64,000 nucleotides of DNA from Larix kaempferi (Eukaryota; Streptophyta; Pinopsida; Pinales; Pinaceae): contig BSBM01000150.1 in assembly GCA_027924585.1 (NCBI GenBank), forward strand, positions 17,342,001 through 17,406,000, in the 5' to 3' direction. The position numbers were made by a program, and so were the translations under genes. Below, one piece after another: positions 46,779 through 58,805 of this stretch. The stretch's first letter is position 1; every line of letters begins with the position of its first letter. The notes under the pieces were generated by a model. That model saw only the letters and a list, made by a program, of their open reading frames with translations. It ran no database searches and was not told where the DNA came from.

Positions 46779-47212
46779 CTATGTGTGTGCAATGTACAAA
46801 TCTAGGATGAAGTTGGCCATGGAGTTAGAAACTGCGTTCTCGTCTCTTGGGATGTGTAGGTATTGAATAGATTCAAGGGACCTTTCCAAGATATGGACTC
46901 GTTTGTAGAGACGGAGTAGGATAGGTTCACGGATGGCGTAAACCCGGTTAAGATGAGAGACCACCAGTTGAGAATCCAAATGGATGACAATGTGGTCCAT
47001 ACCCAAAGAAATAGCATCGGTTAGGGTTCCAATGACTACCTGATATTCCGCAACATTGTTGGTTGTGAAACCTAGACACATTCCCCCTGAGCTAAAAGCT
47101 CACCGATGGGAGAGTATAACACCCATGATGCCGAGGCAAGGTTATGGGTATGCCGGTTGGCGCCGTCCGCAAATCCGTAGCAATTTTCCATCTGCACACA
47201 TAGATAGGACAT
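46779..47212 (-). pseudogene. Tat2 second RNase H, separate ORF after integrase
   Basis: Starts at the ATG of MENCYGFADGAN (about 47190), immediately after TATGTGTGCAG on the minus strand, a 3'-splice-site-like sequence also found before the Tat1 homologue. FADGA gives the first catalytic Asp; NVAEYQVVIG the Glu; HLDSQLVVSHL the second Asp; HIPRDENAVSN the C-terminal motif. A 1-bp loss in a G-run near 47093 splits the ORF into two frames. Stop at 46779. The ORF is separate from integrase, which ends with its own stop at 47318. Confidence 0.85.
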
Positions 47213-47317
47213 GGTATAAGTAACAAAACAAGACCTAATCACGCAAAAATCAAAGTGTCACACAACACAAAACACATGCCATGTACAGTATATACAAAGT
47301 ACTTATACATTAAAGGT

Positions 47318-48535
47318 TCAGGCATAGTACCTCTTCAGGTAAATCCCATTGCGGGGTTCACCTAAATATATCCCGTCGTAGTCTTCAAGTTCGTAGGCTC
47401 CCTTCTCCAAAACGCGCTTCACTATGTAGGGTCCATGCCACATGGACTCAAACTTTCCTGCCCCCAGCTCATCATGTCTTTGGTCGTATGTAAGGACCAA
47501 ATCACCTTCTCTATAGATGCGAGGTTCTACTAACTTTTCATACTGCACTTTGATGCATTTCTTATGAGCCTTGTTGGCGAGAGCAGCATCGTGGCGAGTC
47601 TCGTCGAGTTTTTCCAGGTAGAGGAAGCGTTCTTCCTCAGCAGTAGTGTTAGGGAGAAGTTCAACTGCGAGTTTGAGGGATGGAATCTCGCACTCTATAA
47701 GTAGGACTACCTCCAATCCATAAACTAATTGGAAGGGGGTAAATTTAGTGGCATTCTTGACAGAATTTCGATAAGCCCATAGTGCGGAAAAGAGCATATT
47801 GTTCCAGTTGGACTTGTGCGTACCCACCATGCGTTGGATCATGGTTTTCAAGACCTTGTTAATGGCCTCTACTTGTCCATTGGACTATGGGTAGTACGGT
47901 GTTCATTTTTCATGGCGGAAACCCAATCTAGTGCTCAATTCATCAACCATGTGGTTCATAAAGTGAGAACCATGGTCGGTAACTATAGCTTGAGGAACTC
48001 CGAACTGCGCTATAACATGATTAAACATGAAGAGTGTGGAGGCTTTTCCGTCGTCCATGTATGTAGGCATAGCCTCGACCCACTTTGTAAAGTAATCTAT
48101 GGCTACTATGACGTAACCATGCCCCCCGGCCGAGGTAGGCTTACAGTGCATGAAGTCAACGCCCTATTTAGCAAAGGGGCCAACGGCAATAACCGGGTGT
48201 AACGGAGTTGGGTGGGTGCGCTTCTTAGTTTGGAAGTGCTGGCATGGAGGACATTTTTTTACGGCCTCGATATAATCTTTAAAGATAGACGGCCAATAAT
48301 ATCCTGTGCGAAGTATTTTCTGGGCTGTAGCCATCCCAGAGAGATGACCGCCACATGCCCCAGCGTGACAGTCATTTAAGACGTTTTCATCCTCTTCATG
48401 ATTCAGACAACGTTGAATAATATAATCAATACAACAATGATACAAGGTATCACTGATGATCAGGTAATACTTTGCATGGTGGCGTATTCGACGACGTTCA
48501 TCTAGCAAGAGTTGAGGGCTGAAACGTTGGGTCTA
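47318..48535 (-). pseudogene. pol: Tat2 integrase
   Basis: HHCC zinc domain: RHHAKYYLIISDTLY and HAGACGGHLSG, then CPPCQHF. Core: AIDYFTKWVEA (Asp), VTDHGSHF (Asp, codon at 47975-47977), NGQVEAINK (Glu) in DD35E arrangement. The C-terminal part contains VYREGDLVL-type sequence and ends GEPRNGIYLKRYYA. Stops occur near 48164 and at 47900 and 47885; the frame is otherwise continuous with RT. It is closest to the Tat1 integrase within this window but clearly diverged. Confidence 0.93.
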
Positions 48536-50383
48536 AAGATATAAAGTGATATCTCCATACCATGGATCAGACATGTTGATGAGGAACAATGATTCGTCTG
48601 GAATAGAATCATTGGGCTCAAAATCGACATCAGCCCGGGGAAGATCACAGATCAGCTCAGCAAACACCAAATACTTTTTAGACTTAGCCTTTTCGAATAG
48701 GAGATCAAATTCCTGCAGTATCACGATCCAATGTGAATACTTGCCCCCAAGCACCTGACGTGTCAAAACACGGTACATGGGGTTCTAATCAACAATGATG
48801 GTGGTGGTTCAAAGCAAGATGTAATGTCGGAACATTTGGACGGCAATGGCTGCTGCGAGAGAGAGTTTATTGACATGTAAATAACGATTTTTAGAGTCGA
48901 TGAAACCCTTACTTAAGTAATATATCACATGTTCCTGGGTGTTGTTGTATTCTTGTACCAATACCATGGCGATTGTGGTGGAAGAAGCGGAAAGATAAAG
49001 GATATAATCCTTGTAGTAATTGGGCTGTTGGAGCACAGGGGTGTGTGTGATAGCATGTTTGAGGCTATCGAAAGATTGTTGCGCTTGGTCATCCCAAATG
49101 AACAGGACGTCTTTCTTGAGTAGTCTCATGTAACCCTGCGTCTTTTGCGCAAAATTATAGACAAAACGCCTTAAATAAGTTGCCTTCCCTTGCAAAATTT
49201 GAAGTTCCATGATGTTAGTGGGAGGTGGGAGAGTGATGATGGCTACCACCTTCAAGGGATCAATGCGGATCCCATCTTTCGAGACAACGAAACCAAGGAG
49301 GCGTCCAAACTTGACGCAGAAGATACACTTGTGAGGGTTCAAGCGGATGTTATACCGCCTGCATCTGAGGAATATCGTCGTCATATGGTCAATGTGGTAC
49401 TCATACTACCGTGAATGGGCAGGTAGATCGTCCAAGTAAGGTTCCACAAAGTCCTTCACGTCGTGAAATGTGTACGACATGGCCCGTTGGAATGTGGCAC
49501 CAGCATTTTTAAGGCCAAAAGGGAGCTTGTGATAAGAAAACGTACCCCGAGGAAAAATGAAAGTTGTCTTGTGTTGATCATCTGGGTGGATCTCAATTTG
49601 GTTGTAGCCAGAAAATCCACCCATAAAAGAGAAAATGACACTTCCAGCACAATTGTCAATGATCTGGTCGATAAAGGGAGTCAAGTAATTGTCCTTAGGA
49701 CAAGCCTTGTTGAGATCTCGATAATCGATGAAGACAGGAATGGTACCCTACTTTTTAGCTACAGGGACGACATTTGAGACCCATTCTGTCAATGGGACAG
49801 GGTAGATAAAACCATCTTTCAAGAACTTTTCAATCTCTATAGCCGTAGTCTTTCGGGGGTGCACCGATCGCAACTTTTGTCAGACTGGCTTGGCGTCAGG
49901 ATAGGTTTGAATCTTGTGTGAAACAATAGCAGGGTCTATCCCAGGCATCTCCTCGTAAGTCCAAGCAAACATGTCTCGAAATTGCTTGAACAAGGCCGTC
50001 AACGTTGTAATCTCTTCAGGGGAACACTTCTGGCCTAAACGAATTTGTTCCACTACACCGGGAGTAACCGATATGTCGACCGAAATGGTAGGCTCAATGT
50101 TGACCAAGTTTCCTTTGGAGTCCATTTGACACATAAGTATCAAGGACTAAGATCCAGGGTAGACATCCGATGTAAAGATGGTGGTGATGCTATTCTCCAT
50201 AGTGTCCAATGAAGGAAGGAAAGACGACCGATGATGGAGGTCGTCCCACGGAGGGTCATCTGCACTCATGATTTCCATAATGGACTCATTAGAATGAAAA
50301 TTCCAGAGTAGAGGATCGGGTGCGGATGATTTCTGCTGTAGAGAATAGGAGGTCGAGGCCACAGCTAAGTGGTTCTCTGGTGC
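48536..50383 (-). pseudogene. pol: Tat2 reverse transcriptase and RNase H
   Basis: FAWTYEEMPGIDPAIV at about 50030 begins the RT domain. TEWVSN, RDLNKACPKDN, FSFMGGFSGYNQIEIHPDDQ and LPFGLKNAGATFQRAM follow, and YLDD is at 49427-49438. NPHKCIFCVKFGRLLGFVVS is the connection. The RT-linked RNase H (49240-48780) has FIWDDQAQQSFDSLK, ILYLSASSTTIAMVL (usual Asp is Ser) and YLSKGFIDSKNRY. All pieces share one frame with scattered stops, so only point mutations have inactivated it. A degenerate Asp in this RNase H and a better preserved second RNase H fit the idea that the second enzyme takes over. Confidence 0.93.
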
Positions 50384-50386
50384 TGA

Positions 50387-51240
50387 CTAGATAGCCTCGT
50401 AAGTGAGTTCAATAGGTGAAAGGGGCATAATGTCTCCAATCAGGTGTGTGGTGGCTTCATCAGGTACAAGCCATTGATCAGTAGAGTTGGGGATAGATGA
50501 AATCCGACAGCAGATCATGTTCACCATGGCAACATGATTTGGGGGATCTGAGGTTGGAAAAACGCCCATAAGGGATGAGTCCTTGATGAGGCCAACCCCC
50601 ACACTCTCATATGGGTGCGAAGATTGTCCAAGTAATGGAACATTATCACCCAGATGAGTAGAGGTGTCAGGTGTACAGAAATCCAGTTGGTCGACAGTAA
50701 CAATTTGGTCTTGATGGGGGAATTGTACTATGCAGAAGACAGATGATGCGACCGCAGTCATGGCGTAAAACCAATTACGACCAAGCAGAATATTATAATC
50801 TAAGGGGGAAGCGACCAATTCCAAGTTAATGGTTGCAGTCTTTCCCCCCAAATCGACTACTAAGGCTTGTAACAACCCATGAGGTTGAAAGCCACGTCCG
50901 TCGCATGCTTTCAAGGTGGTAGGAGAATGGTTCAACTCGGGAGAGCCAATGGCTCTCCAACATGAAATTGACATGATTGAAGTAGAGGGACCTTCATCCA
51001 AGATGGTACGATGGATCGTCTTCCCGGCAATGTTTGTGGCAACTTGAAATTCCAACTGATGGGAAAACCTCGGCTTAAAATACTCAAGACGGAACATGAT
51101 GGTATTCGAAGAATCCGGATCAACCACGCCGATGGCAGTGAGGAGAGTCTTCGCTGGTTGGGACTGTTCTGCAAGACCTCAAGTGTCGACATAGCACAAG
51201 GAGCTTTTGACAGGTCCTATACAATATTGTAGTTCTGAGC
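50387..51240 (-). pseudogene. pol: Tat2 protease region
   Basis: SAWLIRILRIPS sequence marks the joint after the MSTLEVLQ stretch; a 1-bp shift near 51150 separates the gag frame from the pol frame. The retropepsin-like domain has Asp-Glu-Gly (50998-50990, ILDEGPSTSIMSISCW) in place of D-[ST]-G, then PLDYNILLGRNW. A Pro/Asp-rich linker leads to RT. The 246-codon open stretch 51127-50387 has no internal stop. Confidence 0.85.
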
Positions 51241-54180
51241 GGCCTGAGCATTAGGATTGAAAACAGCTTTTCAAATCGTGCTCTTGGGCGGACGCAATAC
51301 TGACTCTAAAGAGGGATTCTCAATGGTGAGAGAAGCGTGGAGTATGGTGACGTCGGGAATCGAAGTGGAAGATTTTTCTGTATTACTTCCAATGGGTTCC
51401 TTCTGAGGGACGGAGTCATACGAAAGAGAATTCGTTTTCAAGTTCACTATCTCACTACGCATCATGAGAACATGCGTGGTGGAGGATGCTTCTCCTTGGG
51501 AAGGAGAGGTGTGTGCGATTAGTTGTTGGTTTTGAGTGGGGAAGGGATCGTTGAGAACTGATGTAGTAGAGTTTCCCTTGAGAAACTTCTGAACTTCATC
51601 TGGGTGGGGACATTCTTTTGAGAAATGGTCTACACCGCACAGTAAACAAGGATACTTTAGCTCCTCTTCTGTTTGGTGTCTTCCTGAGTGGGCTTGGGAT
51701 CCTAGTGGTTAGAAGATTTCTTAGGTGTCCCTTTGTTCTTCTTCTTACCACCGGACTTCTGAGATGAAGCTGATTGCACAGAATTAACCTCTTCAATGGA
51801 GGCAAGAGTGGTGAACTTGGTAGTGTTGTTTCTAGCCTGTGGTGGTGATGGGGAAGAACCTTGGGGGTTCAACGAGCCACCAGTTTGAGTAGAAGGATGG
51901 GAGGCAAGGGAACCAATGATGCCATCGACCTGTGGTCCCTTGGGTGGTTTTGCGGGATCGTACGTAGGGCGGGCTGCATCAAGAACAATTTCATATAATG
52001 TGTCGGATTAAGCATAGACCAAGTCTAAGTAATGGGCACGGGCAATAGCATGTTCCTCAGTGACGGCTCCTCCCATAGCTATGTCTCAAGCTACGACGGG
52101 TAAAAGGGACTTTGTAAACCAGTCAGCTAAGAGTTGGTCCTGGAATATGAGCCTTAATAAGACGTCGTCTTCGCCGCCATTCATGAATATGATCAGAAAT
52201 ATGAGTGGCAGCGTTCTGGAAAAGGGAGGTCAATAAATCTGTACCAGTCTCATAGAGAATGGGAAACTGGAAGTGGGTCAAAAATGACATAGCAAGAGAT
52301 CGAAAATATGGAAAAGAATTGGTTGGTAGTTCAATGTACCACTTGGCAGCTGGCCCGGTGAGAGTTCGTTGAAATAACCTAAGACGGATCGAGTCGTCCA
52401 TCAAGGAGTTGGATGAACACCATAGATTGTATGTCATCACATGGTTTTTGGATCCTCACCAGGCTTGCCATCAAATTTGGGAATATTTGATGGTAACTTA
52501 ATTGGAATGGGTGGCCAGTTATGCATGTGGAAAATGGGGTCATTCGTCAGATGAGACAAGTCGGGTAAGTCCAAAGTAGCCAAAAATGGAAGCTGTTGGT
52601 TCAGCTGGGGGTATTGATAGTACTGATAAGGCATGTATGGACCGATAGGACCTTGAATCGGCTGATTGTAACGTGTCCTCAGAGGGAATTGACCCATAAG
52701 GGGGTGTGCCACCCGGACCATAAGTAGGTCCGCCACCATAATAAGGTTGTCCATTAACATAATAAGGTGGGCCGTTACCATAAGGTGGGGGTCCACCACC
52801 ACCACCGGGAGGGGGTGGGACGCCTCCAAATGGTGGGGGTCCGCTACTACCACCGGGATAGGGTGGGCCTCCACCGCCTCCACCAGGAGGAGGTGGTGGT
52901 CCATCGCTTCCATCGGGATAGGATGGACCTCTGCCACCTCCGTCGGGAGTAGGTGGTGGTCCATGGCCATCGCTGGATGGGTAAGGGCCTCTTCCGCCAC
53001 CTCCACCAGGGTAGGATGGTCCTCCACCACCACAACCAGGATGGGATGGTCCTCCACCACCACCACTAGGATGGGATGGTCCTCCACCACCACCACTAGG
53101 ATGGGATGGTCCTCCACCACTAGGGAGGGGGTGTTCCTCTGCCTTCACCTGAAGGGTGAGGGCCTCCACCGCTGCCACCAGGGCCGTGGTGGCTAGAATG
53201 AGGTGGTTCTCTGCCGAAAGGTAAAGTTCTGCCTCCTACAGAATTGTGTGTAGGCCCGCCACCTCCGATGGGAGGTGGGGGTGGACCAAACGGGGGGGGG
53301 AATTGAGGTACTGTAGGTGGGGGTCCATGTTGTAAAAAAATTTGCTTCCCCCATAGAGTGTATGGATTTCCGGGGTAGGGTACCCCGTAGAGTGCGTTTC
53401 CGGGATTGAGTTGTCCCGACACAGGGTTAAGATAACCTGGATACGCTTGACTCCATGGTGGCTAAATTACATTAGATGGTCCCCCAACATGGGATAATCC
53501 CGCAGTGGAAGGTCCAGGAGGTAAGGAATTTCCAATGGAAGGATCGATGGGAACCCCTCCTCCAGTATTATGGTTAGGAGACGGGGGTTTCCCCCCAGCA
53601 ACAACTTGCTAACCACTAATCAAAGGTTGACCCAACGCGGGTTTTTTATTATCTACCATAGGATTAACATTACCGATAAGGAAGGTAGGGGGTAAAGAGT
53701 ATCCTCCCCGCGATTTTTGGGGTGGGGGGGGATCATGTAAAGTAACAGTGGTAGTAATAGGTGTGTTGGACTGTTGTCCTTCAACAGGTTGGGTTGTTGG
53801 AGGTATAGAATTGGTCTCCTGTCTAGGGGGTCTATGTGCAGGAAGTGCAGGTTGACCAGGTTTAGAAGTGGTCATGTGTTGTGTGGATGATTCTGGTGAA
53901 TCATAAGATAAATAACAACTTGGGAGTGGTTGATAAGGAGGTAACGTCAGGCCTTCCACCCTTCGTGAAAGGCTTTGTCTTTGAAATTCATCATCCATGG
54001 TACGTAATCAATCCAAGCGATCACGAATGGGTCCGAAAATCTCCTCAGGAGTAGCCCAACTGGTGGGGATGCAGTGGAAAAATGAGCCACTGGGTGGCCT
54101 AGAGATGATGTCCAATAAGTTGTTGTTGGACCAACAGTTGCTACAGGGTCATTCTGGGGTGGGTTTAACCATTCCACGAT
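51241..54180 (-). pseudogene. gag: Tat2 gag with a Gly/Pro-rich insert
   Basis: The N-terminal part (54177-53609) is Pro/Ser/Thr-rich. The middle (53420-52540) is dominated by Gly-Pro repeats. The Gag core (52600-52123) has HLTNDPIFHMHNWPPIP, WCSSNSL, KWYIELP and HIHEWRRRRRLI, matching Tat1. A CX2CX3HX4C zinc knuckle lies at 51648-51610. Frames change near 52440 and in the Gly/Pro region, as expected from slippage in a repetitive tract. MiniTat is inserted just upstream of the first recognisable codons, so the start codon is uncertain. Confidence 0.85.
52780..53130. repeat. Minisatellite coding the Gly/Pro-rich Gag segment
   Basis: CCTCCACCACCACCACTAGG-type units with GATGGGATGG recur at about 27-30 bp, most regular at 53015-53110. 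In the gag frame this gives GGGGPSHPSGGG-like repeats, collagen-like in composition only. Confidence 0.85.
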
Positions 54181-54263
54181 CCAGGCTCTCCTGGTAAAAT
54201 GGAAGGCAGGTCTTGTGAAGTGGAAGTTTGCGCATCTTCACCCTGTGGGGGGTTGGAGGCATG

Positions 54264-54851
54264 TGTTAACAATCAAATTAACACCCCTAGTCATGTGACA
54301 GAAGAAGCACATTTTTACTATGTGCCTGCAACATGAAGACAGGACACAAGTACATTCAGAGACAAATCCTCTCTAAAAAGGGACAATCCCATATTGAAAA
54401 GAGAAGCTTGAAGGCCCATTTCCCAATGTTATATAAGAAAGGCATTTGGGGCATTGTAAAACACACAAAGGAAGAGCAAAGGCATGATAAAAATATTTTG
54501 AAGGAGGAGAAGCTCAATTTCTTCAAAAGCAAGGGTGGAGAAAGGAAAGCTTATGGCAATGGAGGAGGGATTCACACCAAGATCCATGGTAGGGATGTAT
54601 CTCTTCATTGTTTTAATATGAAATGATTCAAGTTTGTTCCATTTGAATGTTTGAATGTTGCTTATCTTGCATGATTTAGATGTTTAAAGTGGCATTAGAT
54701 ATTAGCTTTGCTTATCTTAATTGATGAATGAATGTAGATCTGATTAATAACTTGTGATAATCATTTTAATATGCTGACATAGAGTCTCACCACTTCTTAG
54801 TAACATAGCATTTATAGAGCAGACAACTCCCTACACTATTTTCTGTTATCA
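54264..54851 (+). repeat. MiniTat left LTR
   Basis: TATATAA at 54430-54436 preceded by CCCAATG is a good TATA box. The 97-codon ORF 54333-54626 spans it and is not considered coding. Confidence 0.9.
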
Positions 54852-55838
54852 GATTGGCGACGAAACAAAGATCAATAGTCCTATGTTGCCAAGTGTCCAT
54901 TCTGTGTCGTGTTATGTGTTCAAGGGAAGTTCAAATCGAGTTGGCCACTCCTCAAATATTCCTGACCAATCATGTCGGCCTTCCTTGTGTCAATATACAG
55001 TGCTCGATCTTGTAGTTCTACCAAATTATATCAGACTATTGATCTTTGTTTCATATTGGTTGATGTGGGATGCATTAATGCCCTCCTTCCGATGGATCTA
55101 TTCCTATCGACATCAAATCATCATTTAGGACATGGATCTAGAAACCCAAGAGTACCTTGGATCTTGCAGTCATTAGTGGCAGGTTTCCTTGCAAATGACA
55201 GTGGGTACACATCAATGACCCTTGATTGTTTGATTCTACAAGTGTTCGACTTCCGAACATCTATTCACACTTGCTAGTTTGTACTCTGTACCTTAGAGTC
55301 CATCATCATTATCAGTGGGTCTCTTTGCATCTGTTAACGGTATACATCAATGACCGATAATCAGATGGTGTTTTATTATGCTCGACATCAGATCATTTAT
55401 TTGCATTATATAAACTCGTACTATCGTCAGTTAGTATTTAAGACCTTGGGAAAAACAATTGTATCACTCATCGATGCACTTCCCGAGTTGCGCAAGATTA
55501 GACTACCATGTCAAAAGTCCGATGAAGACTTTGTTCTCGCACTTATCAAAGTGCATGTTTACACTTCTGAAAAAATTACTTTTGACATGGATCTACTGTG
55601 TATTATTCGTGCCCATGCTTGTTTACCGCTGAGCATGGGTATGCCCGCGTAATGAAGATATTATATATTTGAGAAATTTCTATGTTTTGCAGGTGTGATC
55701 CTCAATCTTGTGCCCGTGAGTTTTTCCTTTCCTCATCCTTGCTTTGAACGATAAAGAGTATCAGTATACAAAGTATAAATTTCAGTAATGTATTTCAGCC
55801 CTTAGGTCTTCTTCGGACCTCACACATTAGGGGGCATA
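54852..55838 (+). other. MiniTat interior, noncoding
   Basis: Includes the conserved Tat 3' block at 55240-55365 (55332-55364 around GGTATACATCAATGACCG) and the polypurine tract at 55828-55838. The longest ORF (55350-55652) has no recognised domain. Confidence 0.75.
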
Positions 55839-56662
55839 TGTTAACAATCAAATTAACACCCCTAGTCATGTGACAAAAGAAGCACATTTTTACTATGCGC
55901 CCGTAACATGAAGATAAAACACAAGTACATTCAAAGACAAATCCTCTCTGCTCTAATCACTTCTCCCATAAATGGAAGGATTAGGTGAAGAAAGTAAGAA
56001 CATAAAAGAGACCAAGTTCAATAATTGAACCACTAAAAAAAGGTGCAAAACTAATCTACACCAATCAAAAAGTGAAGAGGAATGCATTAAAATGCATTAA
56101 TTGTGCTTAAAGTATGCTAAGTTGTGCAAAAAATCCTAAAAACTATGGAAAAACGGGTTTTTGAGCAAAAATAATAAAAAAACATGAAAAGGGACAATCC
56201 CATATTGAAAAGAGAAGCTTGAAGGCCCATTTCCCAATGATATATAAGAAAGGAATTTGGGGCATTGTAAAACACACAGAGGAAGAGAATAGGCATGTTG
56301 AAAAGATTCCGAGGGAGGAGAAGCTCAATTTCTTCAAAATCAAGGGTGGAGAAAGGAAAGCTTATGGCAATGGAGGAGGGATTCACACCAAGATCCATGG
56401 TAGGGATGTATCTCTTCATTGTTTTAATATTAAATGATTCAAGTTTCTTCCATTTGAATGTTTGAATGTTGCTTATCTTGCATGATTTAGATGTTTAAAT
56501 TGACATTAGATCTTATCTTTGCTTATCTTAATTGATGAATGAATGTAGATCTGATTAATAACTTGTGATAATCATTTTAATATGCTGATATAGAGGCTCA
56601 CCACTTCTTAGTAAAATAGCATTTATAGAATAGACAAGTCCCTACACTATTTACTGTTATCA
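55839..56662 (+). repeat. MiniTat right LTR
   Basis: Full-length LTR (824 bp); TATATAA at 56241-56247. Contains the 236-bp segment missing on the left. Confidence 0.9.
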
Positions 56663-57261
56663 GCATGTGAATCTGGAGGGAACATATGTGCTCCGATATT
56701 CAAAGTAGGTTTTTTGACTTCAGGTGACACGACCGTGGCTTGTGGGTCTATCCTTACCTTCGAAATTACCTCCTGTTTAAGGGGATATTCAGGCTGTAAG
56801 TTCTGAATCCTATGGGACCTTCTCCAAGGAAAGTCAACTAGAGTGACTGAAACAAAAGTTTCTCCTAGGGCAAGCTAAACAAAAGAAAAGCAGTCCAGAA
56901 AAATCCTACACAAACTAAGGCCGCAAGCAAACTTATGTGATAGGAGTGGATTCAAAAGTCTGGAACCTCACAGGATTTTCAAGGCTTCACAAATCACTAT
57001 ATACCACAGGGTCCAACAGTAAAACGCGACAAGGAGGATTGGGATCGTACTTTTCCTTGAATACCCGACTACCTGGACAGTACGTGTGTAGTAATCTTCA
57101 TGAGTGTTGTTCTCGGTGTATTGCTCTGCCAAGACGGCCAAATGGTTAACTCAGTTGGTTTCAGGAATCCTAATGGTGTATCCCGATATACTCAAGGTAT
57201 GTGGGAGCTCAAATCTGTAGTGGTGTTGTCTAATGCACAACCGTACAGCACGAGACCTTCC

Positions 57262-57430
57262 TATATACTATTGAGTACGTGAAACACCTTTCTATATACG
57301 CCAAGTACGTGAAACACCTTTCGATATATTCCAAGTACGCGAAGTACTTGGTGGGTACATGAAAGAGCTTTGATATACCTGGTTGGTACATGAAAGAGCT
57401 TCGATATACCGATAACTACGTGGAATAATA
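57262..57430. repeat. About 30-bp tandem repeat in the Tat2 leader
   Basis: AGTACGTGAAACACCTTTCT-type units followed by ATATAC.CC recur five to six times, later as GGTACATGAAAGAGCTT.GAT. Confidence 0.85.
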
Positions 57431-58662
57431 CAATACCCCCAGAATACAGTGCTAGAAAGTAACGACAACTGCCACGTTTTATGACACTGGAACACGTCTC
57501 TAACTTAACACACAAGTTACTAAAGATTTTACCCTAGTTCTATCGTTAATTTTATCTGGACAGTTAGGTGAATGCATGAGGTGAGTACATAAATCTAAAC
57601 ATAATGCAGGCCCTAACTACATGCAAAAAATATACTTTTATTTTGATGAACTCTATATATGGGAGGGAGAAATTTACTTCCAAGTGATTTTACCAAAGCA
57701 ACCAAAATGCAACACAATCCCAAATCTACCAAATTTGTTAAAAAAATACTCTTTTAGCTTTTTCCGTTTTTCCAAGCAAAACACAAAAAATCAACAAGCA
57801 TCACAACCAAATCTAAACATTTTCTTTTGTCTTTTCGAATCAAAACTTTAAGAGATGAAAAGAGAGAAATTTCCTATCTAGAGCACTCTAACTTTTCAAT
57901 TTTCACGACAATGGCTTAAAAGCACAAAAACCCAAGAATGCATACAATTTCCTCAAGCATGGAATTACTCTTGTAAAAACTTGATCTCACTCGAATTTTT
58001 CAAGAAAATGAATGATTCATAATTCCCGAAAAGCACAAATGATTAATTCTTTCTCTCAAACTTTTCCAAAAGACTAATAAATGACTAATTCCAATTCATG
58101 AATCTATTTCTACAATAATTCTCAAATGTACTTGAAAACAGTAAAAATGATGCAGCTTTAATTTTCCAATGGTATGCCAAGATTATAACTTGATAATAAT
58201 GATATTTTTAAGCATAAAAAAATGAAAAGAAAGTTGATTTGAAGCACTCTAAATACTCAAGAAAATGACAAGTACTCATGTGAACTGAAAACACTCAAGA
58301 CACTCAACAAACAACTGAATGCAAACAAAGCTAAATAACAAGTGCAAAAAGAAGTTTGGGGTCAGATCCAATGCAAAGATCAGATCAGGTGGGGAGAGGA
58401 GGGAAAACAAGGTTAAGTGGATGAAGGTGGGGGAACCAAAAGTGTCCACCACTACCAAGCTTAAGCTCATTAAAGAATGGGGCCCAATAAAAATCCACAC
58501 AAAATCCAAACACTTTCAACACACAAATAAAAAAAAAGGTCTTTGACTGGATCTTGCAGTACAAAGGGGTCTGCACACCAAATCAAAACTCAAATCAAAA
58601 AATGGAGGGGGGATGCCCTTATGTCAATTTTAACATATCGGTGCAGTCTGCGTTTAGACACA

Positions 58663-58805
58663 AAGCGACCATCATAGGTCACCAGTGCGAGGTTTTCGAC
58701 GATGTCGCAGGACACTAGTGGGGAAACTACGACGACAGAGAAGCAGAGTGAAAAATGAATGACAGATCGATGCTCTGGTTCCACTGCCGAGGTGCGACGA
58801 GCGAG
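58663..58805. promoter_or_regulatory. GCGACGA motif cluster in the Tat2 leader
   Basis: AAGCGACCATCA, TTCGACGATGTCGCAGGA (58694-58711), CTACGACGACA (58727) and GGTGCGACGAGCGAG (58791). This is the leader counterpart of the LTR cluster. Confidence 0.72.

Larger units (their letters stand above)
54264..56662 (+). mobile_element. MiniTat: short non-autonomous LTR element in Tat2
   Basis: LTRs 54264-54851 (588 bp) and 55839-56662 (824 bp) start TGTTAACAATC and end CTGTTATCA. TSD GCATG is at 54259-54263 and 56663-56667. The left LTR lacks about 236 bp present in the right LTR. PBS-like TGGCGACG lies 3 bp after the left LTR; TTAGGGGGCATA precedes the right one. The 987-bp interior has no gene and resembles the 3' region of Tat1. 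It is a deletion derivative of a Tat element that needs helper proteins. Confidence 0.9.

Noticed and set aside
52780-53196. Collagen-like or structural host protein
   Set aside because: The Gly/Pro repeats lie between Gag N-terminal and core regions of Tat2 in the same orientation and belong to gag.
54333-54626. 97-codon ORF in the MiniTat LTR, similar to 56219-56437
   Set aside because: Similarity is explained by the LTRs being repeats; the ORF runs through the TATA box.
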